DNA of 64,000 bases from positions 186,001 to 250,000 of the forward strand of contig NZ_WFLI01000004.1 in the NCBI RefSeq assembly GCF_009208555.1, in the 5' to 3' direction. Each line of letters opens with the position of its first letter. Position 1 is the first letter of the stretch. This document shows positions 47,745-59,412 of this stretch, one piece after another. Both the position numbers and the translations under genes were made by a program. This stretch comes from Janthinobacterium violaceinigrum (GTDB taxonomy: Bacteria; Pseudomonadota; Gammaproteobacteria; Burkholderiales; Burkholderiaceae_D). Below the pieces are notes generated by a model. It saw only the letters and a list, made by a program, of their open reading frames with translations, was not told where the DNA came from and searched no databases.

Positions 47745-47947
47745 GACCTTCTCCTTGGGATGGGCTGGCGCGGCGCCAGGATCGTTTTTGACGAAGCGTA
47801 AAATAATTTACCAGTTGGCAAAAAGCTGATGTAATAATAGACAGGCCATCCCCAACGGCACAGATACACAAACGGCAAAGTATCCCAACCGTACAGGTCG
47901 AAAAACCACTACAGTTTTTTTGTGCAAGGCAGCATAAGGAGCCACCG
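47745..47947. promoter_or_regulatory. Divergent control region aminotransferase / MocR regulator
   Basis: 203 AT-rich bases. Visible elements: near-palindrome GTAAAATAATTTAC (47798-47811) and a direct repeat AACGGCA at 47854-47860 and 47871-47877 (17-base period). MocR-type regulators often bind direct repeats, so the latter is a candidate site. Promoter hexamers are not convincing on either strand. Confidence 0.45.
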
Positions 47948-49405
47948 GTGATGCACAACGTGAAGCAGGACGAGGGTGCAGCTAGCGCCAGCGGCTGGCC
48001 CGTGCTGGACATCGACCGCCAGAAAAAAGGCGGCCTGGTCGAGCAGATCGTCATCGCCATCAGCGTCATGGTGGGCAGCCGCGCCCTGCGCATCGGCACG
48101 CGCATGCCTTCCGTGCGCCAGTTCGCCCGCTGCAATGGGGTGTCGACGTTTACCGTCGTCGAATCGTATGACCGCCTGGTCAACCTGGGCTTGCTGTCGT
48201 CGCGGCGCGGCTCCGGCTATTTCGTCGCGCGCCACGATATCGCGGCCTCGCCGCAATTGGCTGTGCACGCCAGCCCCAGCGCCATCGACGCCCTCACGCC
48301 GGACCTGTATTCGGGCGTGTCGGATGCGCTGCCCGTGGGGGCGGGCTGGCTGCCGCCCGAGATGTATGGCGAAGCGACCGTGCTCGATGCCGTGCGCCAG
48401 GCCATGCGCATTCCCGCCAGCCGCCTGCGCGGCTATGGCCACCCGCTGGGCTTTCCCTCGCTGCGCCAGCACCTGGCGACGAGCTTGTCGGAAGAGCTGT
48501 TCCAGGTGGAGCAGGACCAGGTCTTGCTCACGCATGGCGCCACGCACGCTTTTGACCTGATCCTGCGCAGCCTGACCAAGCCGGGCGACACGGTGCTGGT
48601 GGAAGACCCCGGCTACAGCAACCTGCAGTCGCTGATCCGCCACCACGGCTGCATCCCCGTGGGCGTGAATCGGGGCGAAACGGGCCTCGATCTCGATGCG
48701 CTGGCTGCGGAAGCGGCCCGCAGCCAGCCCAAGCTGATGTTCGTCAACACGGTGCTGCAAAATCCCCTGGGCACTTCGCTCAGCCAGGCGCAGACGCACC
48801 GCCTGCTGGCACTGGCCGAGCAATTCGATTTCTGGCTGGTGGAAGACGATATCTACCGCGAACTGGCGGCGCGCGGCGAAGCGTCGCTGGCGGCGATGGA
48901 TGGCTTGCGCCGCGTGATCCGCGTGGGCAGCTTTTCCAAGACCCTGTCGCCCGTGCTGCGCGTCGGCTCCATCTGCGCCTCGCCTTCGCTGGTGGCCGAA
49001 CTGGTGCGCGTGAAAATGCTGGCGGGACTGACGACGTCGGAAATCAACGAGCGCGCCGTCTACCACGCCATCTCCGCGCGGCCCTACAAGCGCATGGTCG
49101 AGCGGCTGGTGGCGCAGCTCGATGCAGCCCGCGAGCGCAGCATCGACTGCCTGGCGCAAGCGGGCATGGCGCCCGTGGCGCGGCCCCGCGGCGGCATGTT
49201 CGTCAGCGCCGGCTGGCCCGACATCCAGACGCCGGAATGGAATGGCAAGATCGTCGCCGACATGGCGTTGAAGGCGGGCATCCTGCTGTCGCCGAACGAA
49301 TTTTTCATGCTGCGCGCGCCCGAGACGGTGTGGTTCCGCTTCAACGTGGCCTACACCGATACTCCCGTGCTGCACACCTTCCTGCAATCGATCCGTCCAC
49401 GCTAA
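47948..49405 (+). CDS. MocR-family regulator (GntR-type HTH fused to an aminotransferase-like domain), probable pyrimidine-catabolism regulator
   Basis: 485 residues. Residues 25-95 are a winged helix (GTRMPSVRQFARCNGVSTFTVVESYDRLVNLGLLSSRRGSGYFV). From about residue 120 there is a class I aminotransferase fold with the PLP lysine in SFSKTLSPVLR and the HGATHAFDLIL segment. Such proteins sense an amine or amino acid through PLP. It stands divergent to the beta-alanine aminotransferase operon, so beta-alanine or an aldehyde derived from it is a plausible effector. GTG 47948 and ATG 47951 are both reachable from AAGGAG at 47936. Confidence 0.9.
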   Translation: MMHNVKQDEGAASASGWPVLDIDRQKKGGLVEQIVIAISVMVGSRALRIGTRMPSVRQFARCNGVSTFTVVESYDRLVNLGLLSSRRGSGYFVARHDIAASPQLAVHASPSAIDALTPDLYSGVSDALPVGAGWLPPEMYGEATVLDAVRQAMRIPASRLRGYGHPLGFPSLRQHLATSLSEELFQVEQDQVLLTHGATHAFDLILRSLTKPGDTVLVEDPGYSNLQSLIRHHGCIPVGVNRGETGLDLDALAAEAARSQPKLMFVNTVLQNPLGTSLSQAQTHRLLALAEQFDFWLVEDDIYRELAARGEASLAAMDGLRRVIRVGSFSKTLSPVLRVGSICASPSLVAELVRVKMLAGLTTSEINERAVYHAISARPYKRMVERLVAQLDAARERSIDCLAQAGMAPVARPRGGMFVSAGWPDIQTPEWNGKIVADMALKAGILLSPNEFFMLRAPETVWFRFNVAYTDTPVLHTFLQSIRPR

Positions 49406-49415
49406 AGAACCCGCC

Positions 49416-50093
49416 ATGGCCAGCGACAAATCCCCTGCCCTTCCCGTGAAAAATGCCGGCGGCCGGCGCCTGCAAAACCGCGACCGCCTGGAAGCGGACA
49501 TCCTGGAGCAAGCCGTGCGCGTGTTCGCGGAAAGCGGCTACGAGGGCGCGTCGATCGCCACCATCGCCGAACGGGCCGGCCTGTCGAAGCAAAACCTGAT
49601 GTATTACTTCCCGTCCAAGCAGCTGCTGTACCAGCGCGTGCTCGACGATGTGCTTGACGACTGGCTGGCGCGCATGGAATCGCTGGCCAATGAACACGAT
49701 GCACCGCGCGATGTGCTGCGCGCGTATATCGGCGCCAAGCTGCGTTTTTCGCGCGAACAGCCATGGGCTTCGCGCGTGTATGCGCTGGAAGTGATCAATG
49801 GCGCGCCCCTGTACGGCAACCAGATACGCGACCGGGTCGTGCCCCTGCTGCGCAAGGATATCGCCGTCTTCGAAGCCTGGATCGCCGCCGGCAAGATGGC
49901 GCCCGTCAACGCCACCCATCTGATGTTCGCCATCTGGGCCATGACGCAATCGTATGCGGATTTTTCAGCGCAGATGGCCCTGGTGCTGGAACGCAAGCAG
50001 CTCACGCGCAAGGATTACGAGGACGCCGAAATCCTGATCGCGCACATGGTGCAGGCAGCCATCGCCCTGCCGGCGGCAGCGCCCGGTACGTGA
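49416..50093 (+). CDS. TetR-family regulator of the RutR type
   Basis: 225 residues. N-terminal HTH AESGYEGASIATIAERAGLSKQNLMYYFPSK is close to RutR, and the C-terminal region (WASRVYALEVINGAPLYGNQI, THLMFAIWAMTQSYADFSAQM) matches the YcdC/RutR ligand-binding domain. RutR of E. coli binds uracil or thymine. It follows the MocR-type gene by 10 bases, so both are probably co-transcribed. No rutABCDEFG oxidative pathway accompanies it; its likely targets are the reductive pathway genes. Confidence 0.88.
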   Translation: MASDKSPALPVKNAGGRRLQNRDRLEADILEQAVRVFAESGYEGASIATIAERAGLSKQNLMYYFPSKQLLYQRVLDDVLDDWLARMESLANEHDAPRDVLRAYIGAKLRFSREQPWASRVYALEVINGAPLYGNQIRDRVVPLLRKDIAVFEAWIAAGKMAPVNATHLMFAIWAMTQSYADFSAQMALVLERKQLTRKDYEDAEILIAHMVQAAIALPAAAPGT

Positions 50094-50184
50094 TGAAATT
50101 TCCAACGAACAAACGAGCAGTGATAGCATGGCGCGCTGGAGCGTTTGCACGGGCGGCGCGATACCCACAGGATAAGGAACAGGC

Positions 50185-50700
50185 ATGAAACAATGGTCAT
50201 CGGCGCGCACCGCGTCATTGCTGGGCAAGGCGGCCTGCGCGGCGCTGCTGGCAGTGGCATCCACGGCACAGGCGCAGACAATCGGCATGATAGACAACCA
50301 GCCGCTCAGTGAAACCTGGCTCAACGCGGGCTTTTATTCGTATCACTTTCAGCGCGACAAGAACCTGAACGACAGCAATCCGGGCCTGGGCGCCGAATAC
50401 CGTTTTTCCACGGTCGCGTCGGCCACGGCCGGCCGCTTCTACAATAGCGACCGCGCCTATTCGAACTACCTGGGCGTGTACTACCAGCCCATCAAGGTGG
50501 GCCCGCTGCGCGTCGGTGCCGTCGTTGGCGGCTTCAGCGGCTATCCGAAGATGCGCGACGGCGGCTGGTTCCCGGCCCTGGTTCCCACCATCAGCTATGA
50601 ATACCAGCGCGTGGGCGTGAATATCGCCATCGTGCCGTCCTACAAGGACCGCCTGTATGGCGCCCTCAGTTTCCAGCTGAAACTCAAGGTATTCGAATAA
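50185..50700 (+). CDS. Small outer-membrane beta-barrel candidate
   Basis: 171 residues with a clear signal peptide (ACAALLAVASTAQAQ). The mature part has alternating hydrophobic and aromatic stretches (LNAGFYSYHFQRDK, YSNYLGVYYQPIKVG, LRVGAVVGGFSGYP, TISYEYQRVGVNIAIVP) and ends LKLKVF-E, suggesting a small 8-stranded barrel like PagP or PagL. No PagP catalytic motif could be identified with certainty. It appears monocistronic. Confidence 0.65.
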   Translation: MKQWSSARTASLLGKAACAALLAVASTAQAQTIGMIDNQPLSETWLNAGFYSYHFQRDKNLNDSNPGLGAEYRFSTVASATAGRFYNSDRAYSNYLGVYYQPIKVGPLRVGAVVGGFSGYPKMRDGGWFPALVPTISYEYQRVGVNIAIVPSYKDRLYGALSFQLKLKVFE

Positions 50701-50840
50701 CCGCTTGTCCCGGCCTGTCGCCGTTCGATCCGCCATTTCTGCCATTCGTCGCATCCGCCATGTCCGGCAGCCAGGTTTTGCCTATAGTGGACACATCGCC
50801 AGCCTGCATACGGCAGCGGCATCCACGACAGGAGAACAGC

Positions 50841-51110
50841 ATGAAAGACATCAATCCGGCACCGGGCAGCAATTCCTTCAGCGCTTTCTGGAGCGAGCTG
50901 TGCGCTTACGCGCGCCAGGGCATGGCAGCCATGCGCGCCATGTCCTGGCCCATGCTGCTGGGATGCTGCCTGGGCCTGGCGTTCCTGATCACCATCCTGC
51001 CGCTGGCCATCATGCTGTTTGCCCTCGTCATGCTGCTGCGCTGGGCCAGCAACAGCGACGATACGAGCGCGGACACGGAAGCGGCGAACTCGTCCCGGTC
51101 ACCGCAATAA
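50841..51110 (+). CDS. Small membrane protein of unknown function
   Basis: 89 residues from the ATG at 50841 behind AGGAG; an upstream in-frame ATG (50760) lacks a binding site. A hydrophobic hairpin (WPMLLGCCLGLAFLITILPLAIMLFALVMLLRW) takes up the middle, and an acidic, serine-rich tail follows. No homology recognised. Confidence 0.6.
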   Translation: MKDINPAPGSNSFSAFWSELCAYARQGMAAMRAMSWPMLLGCCLGLAFLITILPLAIMLFALVMLLRWASNSDDTSADTEAANSSRSPQ

Positions 51111-51177
51111 ATTTGCGCCGTGGCAAGAGTGCAACGATGGTTCTATGGCACTATGGATGCGCGCCGCATTGACGGGC

Positions 51178-51207
51178 ATCAATACCATCCCGATGGATGG
51201 TATTGAT
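51178..51207. promoter_or_regulatory. Perfect 13-bp inverted repeat upstream of the VOC gene
   Basis: ATCAATACCATCC (51178-51190), 4-base loop CGAT, GGATGGTATTGAT (51195-51207). No T-tract follows, so it is not a standard terminator. It lies 62 bases before the VOC start; an operator or a stable leader hairpin is most likely. Confidence 0.65.
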
Positions 51208-51268
51208 ACGGAACACCGCGCACGACAGACGATCGAAGCTACTCCCCATCTGCCATAGGAGTTTTCTG

Positions 51269-51684
51269 ATGACCACGACAGCAAAAGCCACAACAGGCAC
51301 GACCATTCCCTGCCTGCGCTACCGCGACGCCCCCGCCGCCATCGAATGGCTGTGCAGCGCCCTCGGTTTTGAAAAACAATTGATCGTGCCTGACGGTAAC
51401 GGTGGCGTGGCCCATGCGCAACTGAGCTTCGGCAATGGCATGGTCATGGTGGCGCCGGCCCTCGACAGCGACTATGGCCGTCTGATGAAGCTGCCTGGCG
51501 AACTCGGCGGCGCCAACACGCAAAGCTGCTACCTGGTCGTCAGCGATGCCGATGCCGTCTACCGCAGCGCGCGCGAAGCGGGCGCCGAGATCGTGCTCGA
51601 CATCAAGGATGAAGATTACGGCGGACGGGGCTTTACCTGCCGCGATCCGGAAGGCCACATATGGAGCCTGGGCACCTACGACCC

Positions 51685-51691
<7 letters not shown>
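51269..51691 (+). CDS. VOC-superfamily (glyoxalase/bleomycin-resistance-like) protein
   Basis: 140 residues from the ATG at 51269 behind TAGGAG. Pattern of the VOC fold: PCLRYRDAPAAIEWLCSALGFEK at the start and GRGFTCRDPEGHIWSLGTYDPW at the end, the latter giving a Glu/His-type metal edge. The activity cannot be assigned (lyase, isomerase or antibiotic-binding). The dipeptidase gene starts within its last codons. Confidence 0.85.
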
Positions 51692-54592
<2,901 letters not shown>

Positions 54593-54598
54593 TGTACA

Positions 54599-55921
54599 TT
54601 ACGGACGAATGGTACGGTAAATCATTGGATTGGCCGTCAACGCCACCGCGCTGATGGCATACGCATCCTGGATTTCCTTGACGGCTTGCTGCGCCGCCGC
54701 TTCCGTGCGCGCGTGCACCATGGCCAGCGGCTGGCCGACGGACACTTGCTCGCCCAGGCCCACGAGGTCCGTCAGGCCGACGGCGAAATCGATGCTGTCG
54801 CTCGGGCGGCGGCGGCCACCGCCCAGGGCGACCACGGCCAGGCCGATGCCGCGGCAATCGCGCACATTGGCAAAACCGGCGGACAGCGCCGGCGCCGGCA
54901 CGATGAACGGCGCCTTTTCCAGGTGCTTGTCCGGGTTCTCGATCAGATCCGCCGGGCCGCCCAGGGCGGACACCATGCGAGAGAAACGCTCGGCCGCTTC
55001 GCCCGAATCGAGGGCCGCCATCAGCTTGACGCGCGCCTCTTCTTCGGTGGCAGCCAGGCCGCCCAGCACCAGCATCTCGGCGCACAGCGCCAGCGTGACT
55101 TCGTGCAGACGCGCGGGACGCGAACGGCCCGTCAGGTAATCCATGGCGCCCCGCACTTCCAGCGCATTGCCGGCGTACGGCGCCAGCGATTCGTTCATGT
55201 CCGTCAGAATGGCCGACGTCTGCATGCCCGCGCCGTTGCCGACGGCGACGATGCTCTCGGCCAGTTCCACCGATTTGTCGTAGGTGGGCATGAAGGCGCC
55301 CGTGCCCACTTTCACGTCCATGACCAGCGCATCCAGGCCTGCCGACAGTTTCTTCGACAGGATGGAGCCGGTGATCATGGCCACCGATTCCACCGTGGCG
55401 GTCACGTCGCGGATGCTGTAGAAGCGCTTGTCGGCCGGCGCCAGCTGCGCCGTCTGGCCGATGATGGCCACGCCGATCTCCTGCACCACCTTGCGGAACA
55501 GTTCATTGTCCGGCACGGTGCAGTAGCCGGGGATGGCGTCGAACTTGTCCAGCGTGCCGCCTGTGTGGCCCAGGCCGCGCCCCGAGATCATCGGCACGTA
55601 GCCGCCGCACGCGGCGACCATGGGGCCCAGCAGCAGCGACACCACGTCGCCCACGCCGCCCGTCGAATGCTTGTCGACGACAGGCCCCGGCAGGTTCAGC
55701 GCGCGCCAGTCCAGCACGTGGCCGGAATCGCGCATGGCCAGGGTGAACGCCACGCGTTCGTCCATGTTCATGTCGTTGAAAAAGACGGCCATGCCCAGCG
55801 CCGCGATCTGGCCTTCGCTGACGCTGCCGTCAGTAATGCCGCGCACGAAAAACTGGATTTCCTCGGCGCTCAGCACGCCCTTGTCGCGCTTCTTGCGGAT
55901 GATTTCTTGGGTTAAAAACAT
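54599..55921 (-). CDS. deoA: Thymidine phosphorylase
   Basis: 440 residues from the ATG at 55921 ([15 protein letters not shown]). Phosphate and nucleoside-binding parts: [14 protein letters not shown] and [29 protein letters not shown] also conserved. It splits thymidine or deoxyuridine to base plus 2-deoxyribose-1-phosphate. The upstream part of the open frame does not belong to the family. It follows the ALDH16-type gene after 137 bases holding an inverted repeat. Confidence 0.96.
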   Translation of the reverse strand: MFLTQEIIRKKRDKGVLSAEEIQFFVRGITDGSVSEGQIAALGMAVFFNDMNMDERVAFTLAMRDSGHVLDWRALNLPGPVVDKHSTGGVGDVVSLLLGPMVAACGGYVPMISGRGLGHTGGTLDKFDAIPGYCTVPDNELFRKVVQEIGVAIIGQTAQLAPADKRFYSIRDVTATVESVAMITGSILSKKLSAGLDALVMDVKVGTGAFMPTYDKSVELAESIVAVGNGAGMQTSAILTDMNESLAPYAGNALEVRGAMDYLTGRSRPARLHEVTLALCAEMLVLGGLAATEEEARVKLMAALDSGEAAERFSRMVSALGGPADLIENPDKHLEKAPFIVPAPALSAGFANVRDCRGIGLAVVALGGGRRRPSDSIDFAVGLTDLVGLGEQVSVGQPLAMVHARTEAAAQQAVKEIQDAYAISAVALTANPMIYRTIRP

Positions 55922-55994
55922 GATAGCTCCCGATATGAGGTACTGTTCCAATCCAGCGGCGCCCGATACCTGCGCCCTGCTGGTGAAAGCAACT

Positions 55995-56040
55995 TGGGGC
56001 CGGCGCCCCGGCGCATCGCTGCGCGGAAGATCCGGCCCCA
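55995..56040. repeat. Inverted repeat between deoA and the ALDH16-type gene
   Basis: TGGGGCCGG (55995-56003) and CCGGCCCCA (56032-56040) are perfect 9-bp arms with an inner GCGC/GCGC pairing. On the minus strand GGGGCCGGATC resembles GGGGTCGGATC of repeat copy A, so it may be a third diverged relative. There is no U-tract. Confidence 0.45.
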
Positions 56041-56058
56041 CCGTCCTGCTCTACAACC

Positions 56059-58440
56059 TTAGACGCCGTAAGGAATCCACACGTTTTTCACTTGCGACGC
56101 ATGCGCCAGCACGGCGCGGCCGCCGCTTTGGGCCGCACTATACCAGTCGCGGCCCTTGGCGCCGCCGACCCAGGTGCGCTTCAGGGTGCCGGCCGACAGG
56201 CGCTCGACTTCCGCGCAGCCTTCGGCCGAGCCGTCATGGCGCCACACGGCGTCGATGTCGGCGTGCGTGGCCAGCGTGCGCGCCAGTTCATCGGCGTTGC
56301 CGCTGATGATGTTGACGACGCCACCGGGCAAGTCGGACGTATCGAACACCTGGTACAGGTCCAGCGCGCTCAATGGATGCGCTTCCGACGGCACCACCAC
56401 CACGCGGTTGCCCAGTGCGATGGCCGGTGCCACCAGCGAAATGAAGCCCAGCAAAGGCGCTTCGTTCGGGCAGACGATGCCGATCACGCCGACGGCTTCA
56501 TTGAGCGCCACGGTGATGCCCTTCGTTGGCGGCTGGTGCGCCAGGCCATCGTACTTGTCGGCCCAGGCCGCGTAGTAGAACAGGCGTTCGATCGATGCCT
56601 GCACTTCCTTCTCCGGGTTCTTGCTGCCCGTCATGGCGGCGATGCGGGCGGCAAATTCGTCGGCGCGCGCAGCCAGGTTCTCGGCGATGTAGTACAGCAC
56701 TTGCGCGCGGTTGTGCGCCGTGGCGCCGGTCCAGCCGGACGCCTTGTGCGCCGCTTCGACGGCGTTGCGAATGTCCTTGCGGCTGCCCACGCCCACTTCG
56801 GCCAGCAGGGCGCCGTTCGCGCCGAACACGGGAGCGCTGTAGGCGCTGTCAGGGCGCGCCTGCTTGCCGCCGATGTACATCTTGGCCGTGCGGTCGATGG
56901 CGAAGGGGTCGGCGGCTGCCGGTTTCGCATTGCCCTTGGCTTTCGCTTCCACCACCGGCAGGGCCGGACGCGCATCTTCGGCCAGGGCCGTCATGTATTC
57001 CAGCATGCCTTCGCGGCCGCCTTCGCGGCCGAAGCCCGATTCGCGGTAGCCGCCGAAGCCGCAGGCCGCGTCGAACTGGTTGGCGCTGTTGATCCACACC
57101 ACGCCGGCCTTGATGGCGGGCGCGATATCCAGCGCCAGGCTGATCGACTCGGTCCACACGCTGGCGGCCAGGCCGTACACCGTGTTGTTCGCCAGCTGCA
57201 CCGCTTCAGGCGGCGTGCGGAAGCTCATCGCCACCAGCACGGGGCCGAAGATCTCAGCCTGCGCCACGGCGGCCGATGTCGACGCGCCCGTGATCAGGGT
57301 CGGCGGGAACCACGAACCGTCCGCCGGCAATTCGCACGCGGGCTGCCATACGTCGCAGCCTTCGGCACGGGCCGAATCGACCAGCGCGGCGATGCGCTGG
57401 CGCTGTACCGGGTCGACCAGCGCGCCCACGTCCATCGATTTGTCCAGCGGCGAGCCGAGACGCAGGTTTTCCATGCGCGCGCGTACCTTGTTCAGGAAGC
57501 GCTCCTGGATCGATTCCTGCACCAGCAGGCGCGAACCGGCGCAGCACACCTGGCCCTGGTTGAACCAGATCGAATCGACCAGGCCTTCCACGGCGCCGTC
57601 CAGGTCCGCATCTTCAAAGACGATGAATGGCGACTTGCCGCCCAATTCGAGAGACAGCTTCTTGCCGCTGCCGGCCGTCGCCTCGCGGATCAGACGGCCC
57701 ACTTCCGTGGAACCCGTAAACGCGATCTTGTCGACGCCAGGATGGTTGACAATGGCCGAGCCCACGCGGCCGTCGCCGGTGACGATGTTGACCACGCCGG
57801 CCGGCACGCCCGCCTGCACGCACAGTTCGGCGAACAGCATGGCGGTGAGCGAGGTGAATTCGGCCGGCTTGAAGACCACCGTGTTACCGGCGGCCAGGGC
57901 CGGGGCGATTTTCCACGACAGCATCAGCAGGGGGAAATTCCACGGCACGATCTGGCCCACCACGCCCACGGCGCGGTAGTCGGCAAATTCTTCCGATTGC
58001 AGCTGCGCCCAGCCCGCGTGATGGTAGAAGTGGCGCGCGGCCAGCGGCAGGTCGATATCGCGCGTTTCGCGGATGGTCTTGCCGTTGTCCAGGGTTTCCA
58101 GCACGGCGAACAGGCGCGAATGCTTTTGCAGCAAACGGGCCAGCGCGTACATGACCTTGGCGCGGCCATGGCCGCCCATGCCTTGCCACACGGGCAGCGC
58201 GCGGCGCGCCGCTTCCACGGCGCGTTCCACGTCAGCATCGGTCGCCTGCGTCAGTTCGGCCAGTTGCGCGCCGTCGGCAGGATTGGTCGAGGCGAACAGC
58301 TCGGCCGGCTCGCTCCAGGCATTGTCGATAAACAGGCCGAACTTGCGCTGGTGGCCGTCGAGCCACGCCTGTGCTTCTTTTTGACTTTCGGGAGCTGGGC
58401 CGTAGTCCATAGTAGTGAGAATCTCGTTAATTGTAGGCAT
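56059..58440 (-). CDS. Two-domain aldehyde dehydrogenase of the ALDH16 type
   Basis: 793 residues, far longer than the usual 480-500. Residues 1-490 are a complete ALDH: LELGGKSPFIV with the general base and FNQGQVCCAG with the catalytic Cys299. From about residue 510 a second ALDH-like domain (MYIGGKQARPDS, GVIGIVCPNEAPLLGF) is shorter and lacks a catalytic cysteine loop, as in bacterial ALDH16 with a non-catalytic C-terminal domain. It sits between deoC and deoA; oxidation of the acetaldehyde released by DeoC is a natural role, though the substrate is not proven. Confidence 0.88.
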   Translation of the reverse strand: MPTINEILTTMDYGPAPESQKEAQAWLDGHQRKFGLFIDNAWSEPAELFASTNPADGAQLAELTQATDADVERAVEAARRALPVWQGMGGHGRAKVMYALARLLQKHSRLFAVLETLDNGKTIRETRDIDLPLAARHFYHHAGWAQLQSEEFADYRAVGVVGQIVPWNFPLLMLSWKIAPALAAGNTVVFKPAEFTSLTAMLFAELCVQAGVPAGVVNIVTGDGRVGSAIVNHPGVDKIAFTGSTEVGRLIREATAGSGKKLSLELGGKSPFIVFEDADLDGAVEGLVDSIWFNQGQVCCAGSRLLVQESIQERFLNKVRARMENLRLGSPLDKSMDVGALVDPVQRQRIAALVDSARAEGCDVWQPACELPADGSWFPPTLITGASTSAAVAQAEIFGPVLVAMSFRTPPEAVQLANNTVYGLAASVWTESISLALDIAPAIKAGVVWINSANQFDAACGFGGYRESGFGREGGREGMLEYMTALAEDARPALPVVEAKAKGNAKPAAADPFAIDRTAKMYIGGKQARPDSAYSAPVFGANGALLAEVGVGSRKDIRNAVEAAHKASGWTGATAHNRAQVLYYIAENLAARADEFAARIAAMTGSKNPEKEVQASIERLFYYAAWADKYDGLAHQPPTKGITVALNEAVGVIGIVCPNEAPLLGFISLVAPAIALGNRVVVVPSEAHPLSALDLYQVFDTSDLPGGVVNIISGNADELARTLATHADIDAVWRHDGSAEGCAEVERLSAGTLKRTWVGGAKGRDWYSAAQSGGRAVLAHASQVKNVWIPYGV

Positions 58441-58452
58441 GACGAATGTTCT

Positions 58453-59412
58453 TTAAGGTTGTGCGTGACGATGATTGGCCGAGTAGCTGCCGGTGACGTA
58501 GTGCTCGAGCTGGCGCTCGATGTCGGTCAGCAGGCTGGAAGCGCCGATGCGGAACAGGTGCGGCTGCAGCCATTCATTGCCCAGTTCTTCCTTCATCAGG
58601 GTCAGGTATTGCAGTGCGCTCTTGGCCGAGCTGACGCCGCCGGCCGGCTTGAAGCCCACCTGGAAACCCGTCTGCTCGTGGTATTCGCGAATCGTGCGCA
58701 CCATCGTCAGGGCCACGGGAATGGTGGCGTTCACGCCTTCCTTGCCGGTGGACGTCTTGATGAAATCGGCGCCCGCCATCATGCAGACCCACGACGCCTT
58801 GGCCACGTTTTCCATCGTCAGCAAGTCGCCCGTGGCGAGAATCGCCTTCACGTGCGCTTCGCCGCAGGCCTTGCGGTAGGCCAGCATTTCGTCGTACAGC
58901 ACTTGCCAGTTGCCGTTCAGGACGTGCTGGCGCGTGATGACGATATCGATTTCCGACGCGCCCGCGGCGACCGACAGTTCGATCTCGCGCAGCTTCGTTT
59001 CCATGCTCGTCAGGCCGGCCGGGAAACCCGTCGACACGGCAGCGATGGGCAAGCGGCCCTGGATGACCTGCACGGCCGGGGCGATCATCTCGTGGTACAC
59101 GCACACGGCGCCGGTGCTCAGTTCCGTCAGGCCCAGTGCGGCCATCAGGTCGGCGCGCAAGGGGCGCATGGCCTTCATGCACAGGCGTTCCACGCGGCCC
59201 GGGGTATCGTCGCCGCCCAGGGTGGTCAGGTCGATCATCTGGATGGCTTTCACCAGCCAGGCGGCCTGGTATTCCTTTTTCACCGTACGGCGGTTCGCCA
59301 GGCTGGCCGCGCGGCGGTCCGTCGCGGCGCGGTTGACGCGGATCTGGTTGATCCAGCCCAGGTCGAGGCCAACGGCCTCGTTACGCTTGAATTCGGGGTG
59401 CATGAGTGTCAT
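58453..59412 (-). CDS. deoC: 2-Deoxyribose-5-phosphate aldolase
   Basis: 319 residues, the longer DeoC form. The Schiff-base lysine is in ADFIKTSTGKEGVN, and the proton relay lysine in VGFKPAGGVSS. It cleaves deoxyribose-5-phosphate to glyceraldehyde-3-phosphate and acetaldehyde. ATG at 59412 overlaps the deoB stop (ATGA); an ATG at 59403 is also possible. The ALDH16-type gene follows after 12 bases. Confidence 0.96.
   Translation of the reverse strand: MTLMHPEFKRNEAVGLDLGWINQIRVNRAATDRRAASLANRRTVKKEYQAAWLVKAIQMIDLTTLGGDDTPGRVERLCMKAMRPLRADLMAALGLTELSTGAVCVYHEMIAPAVQVIQGRLPIAAVSTGFPAGLTSMETKLREIELSVAAGASEIDIVITRQHVLNGNWQVLYDEMLAYRKACGEAHVKAILATGDLLTMENVAKASWVCMMAGADFIKTSTGKEGVNATIPVALTMVRTIREYHEQTGFQVGFKPAGGVSSAKSALQYLTLMKEELGNEWLQPHLFRIGASSLLTDIERQLEHYVTGSYSANHRHAQP

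Noticed and set aside
49416-50093. RutR-like regulator as sign of a rut oxidative uracil pathway
   Set aside because: No rutA-G genes are present; only the reductive PreTA route is encoded.
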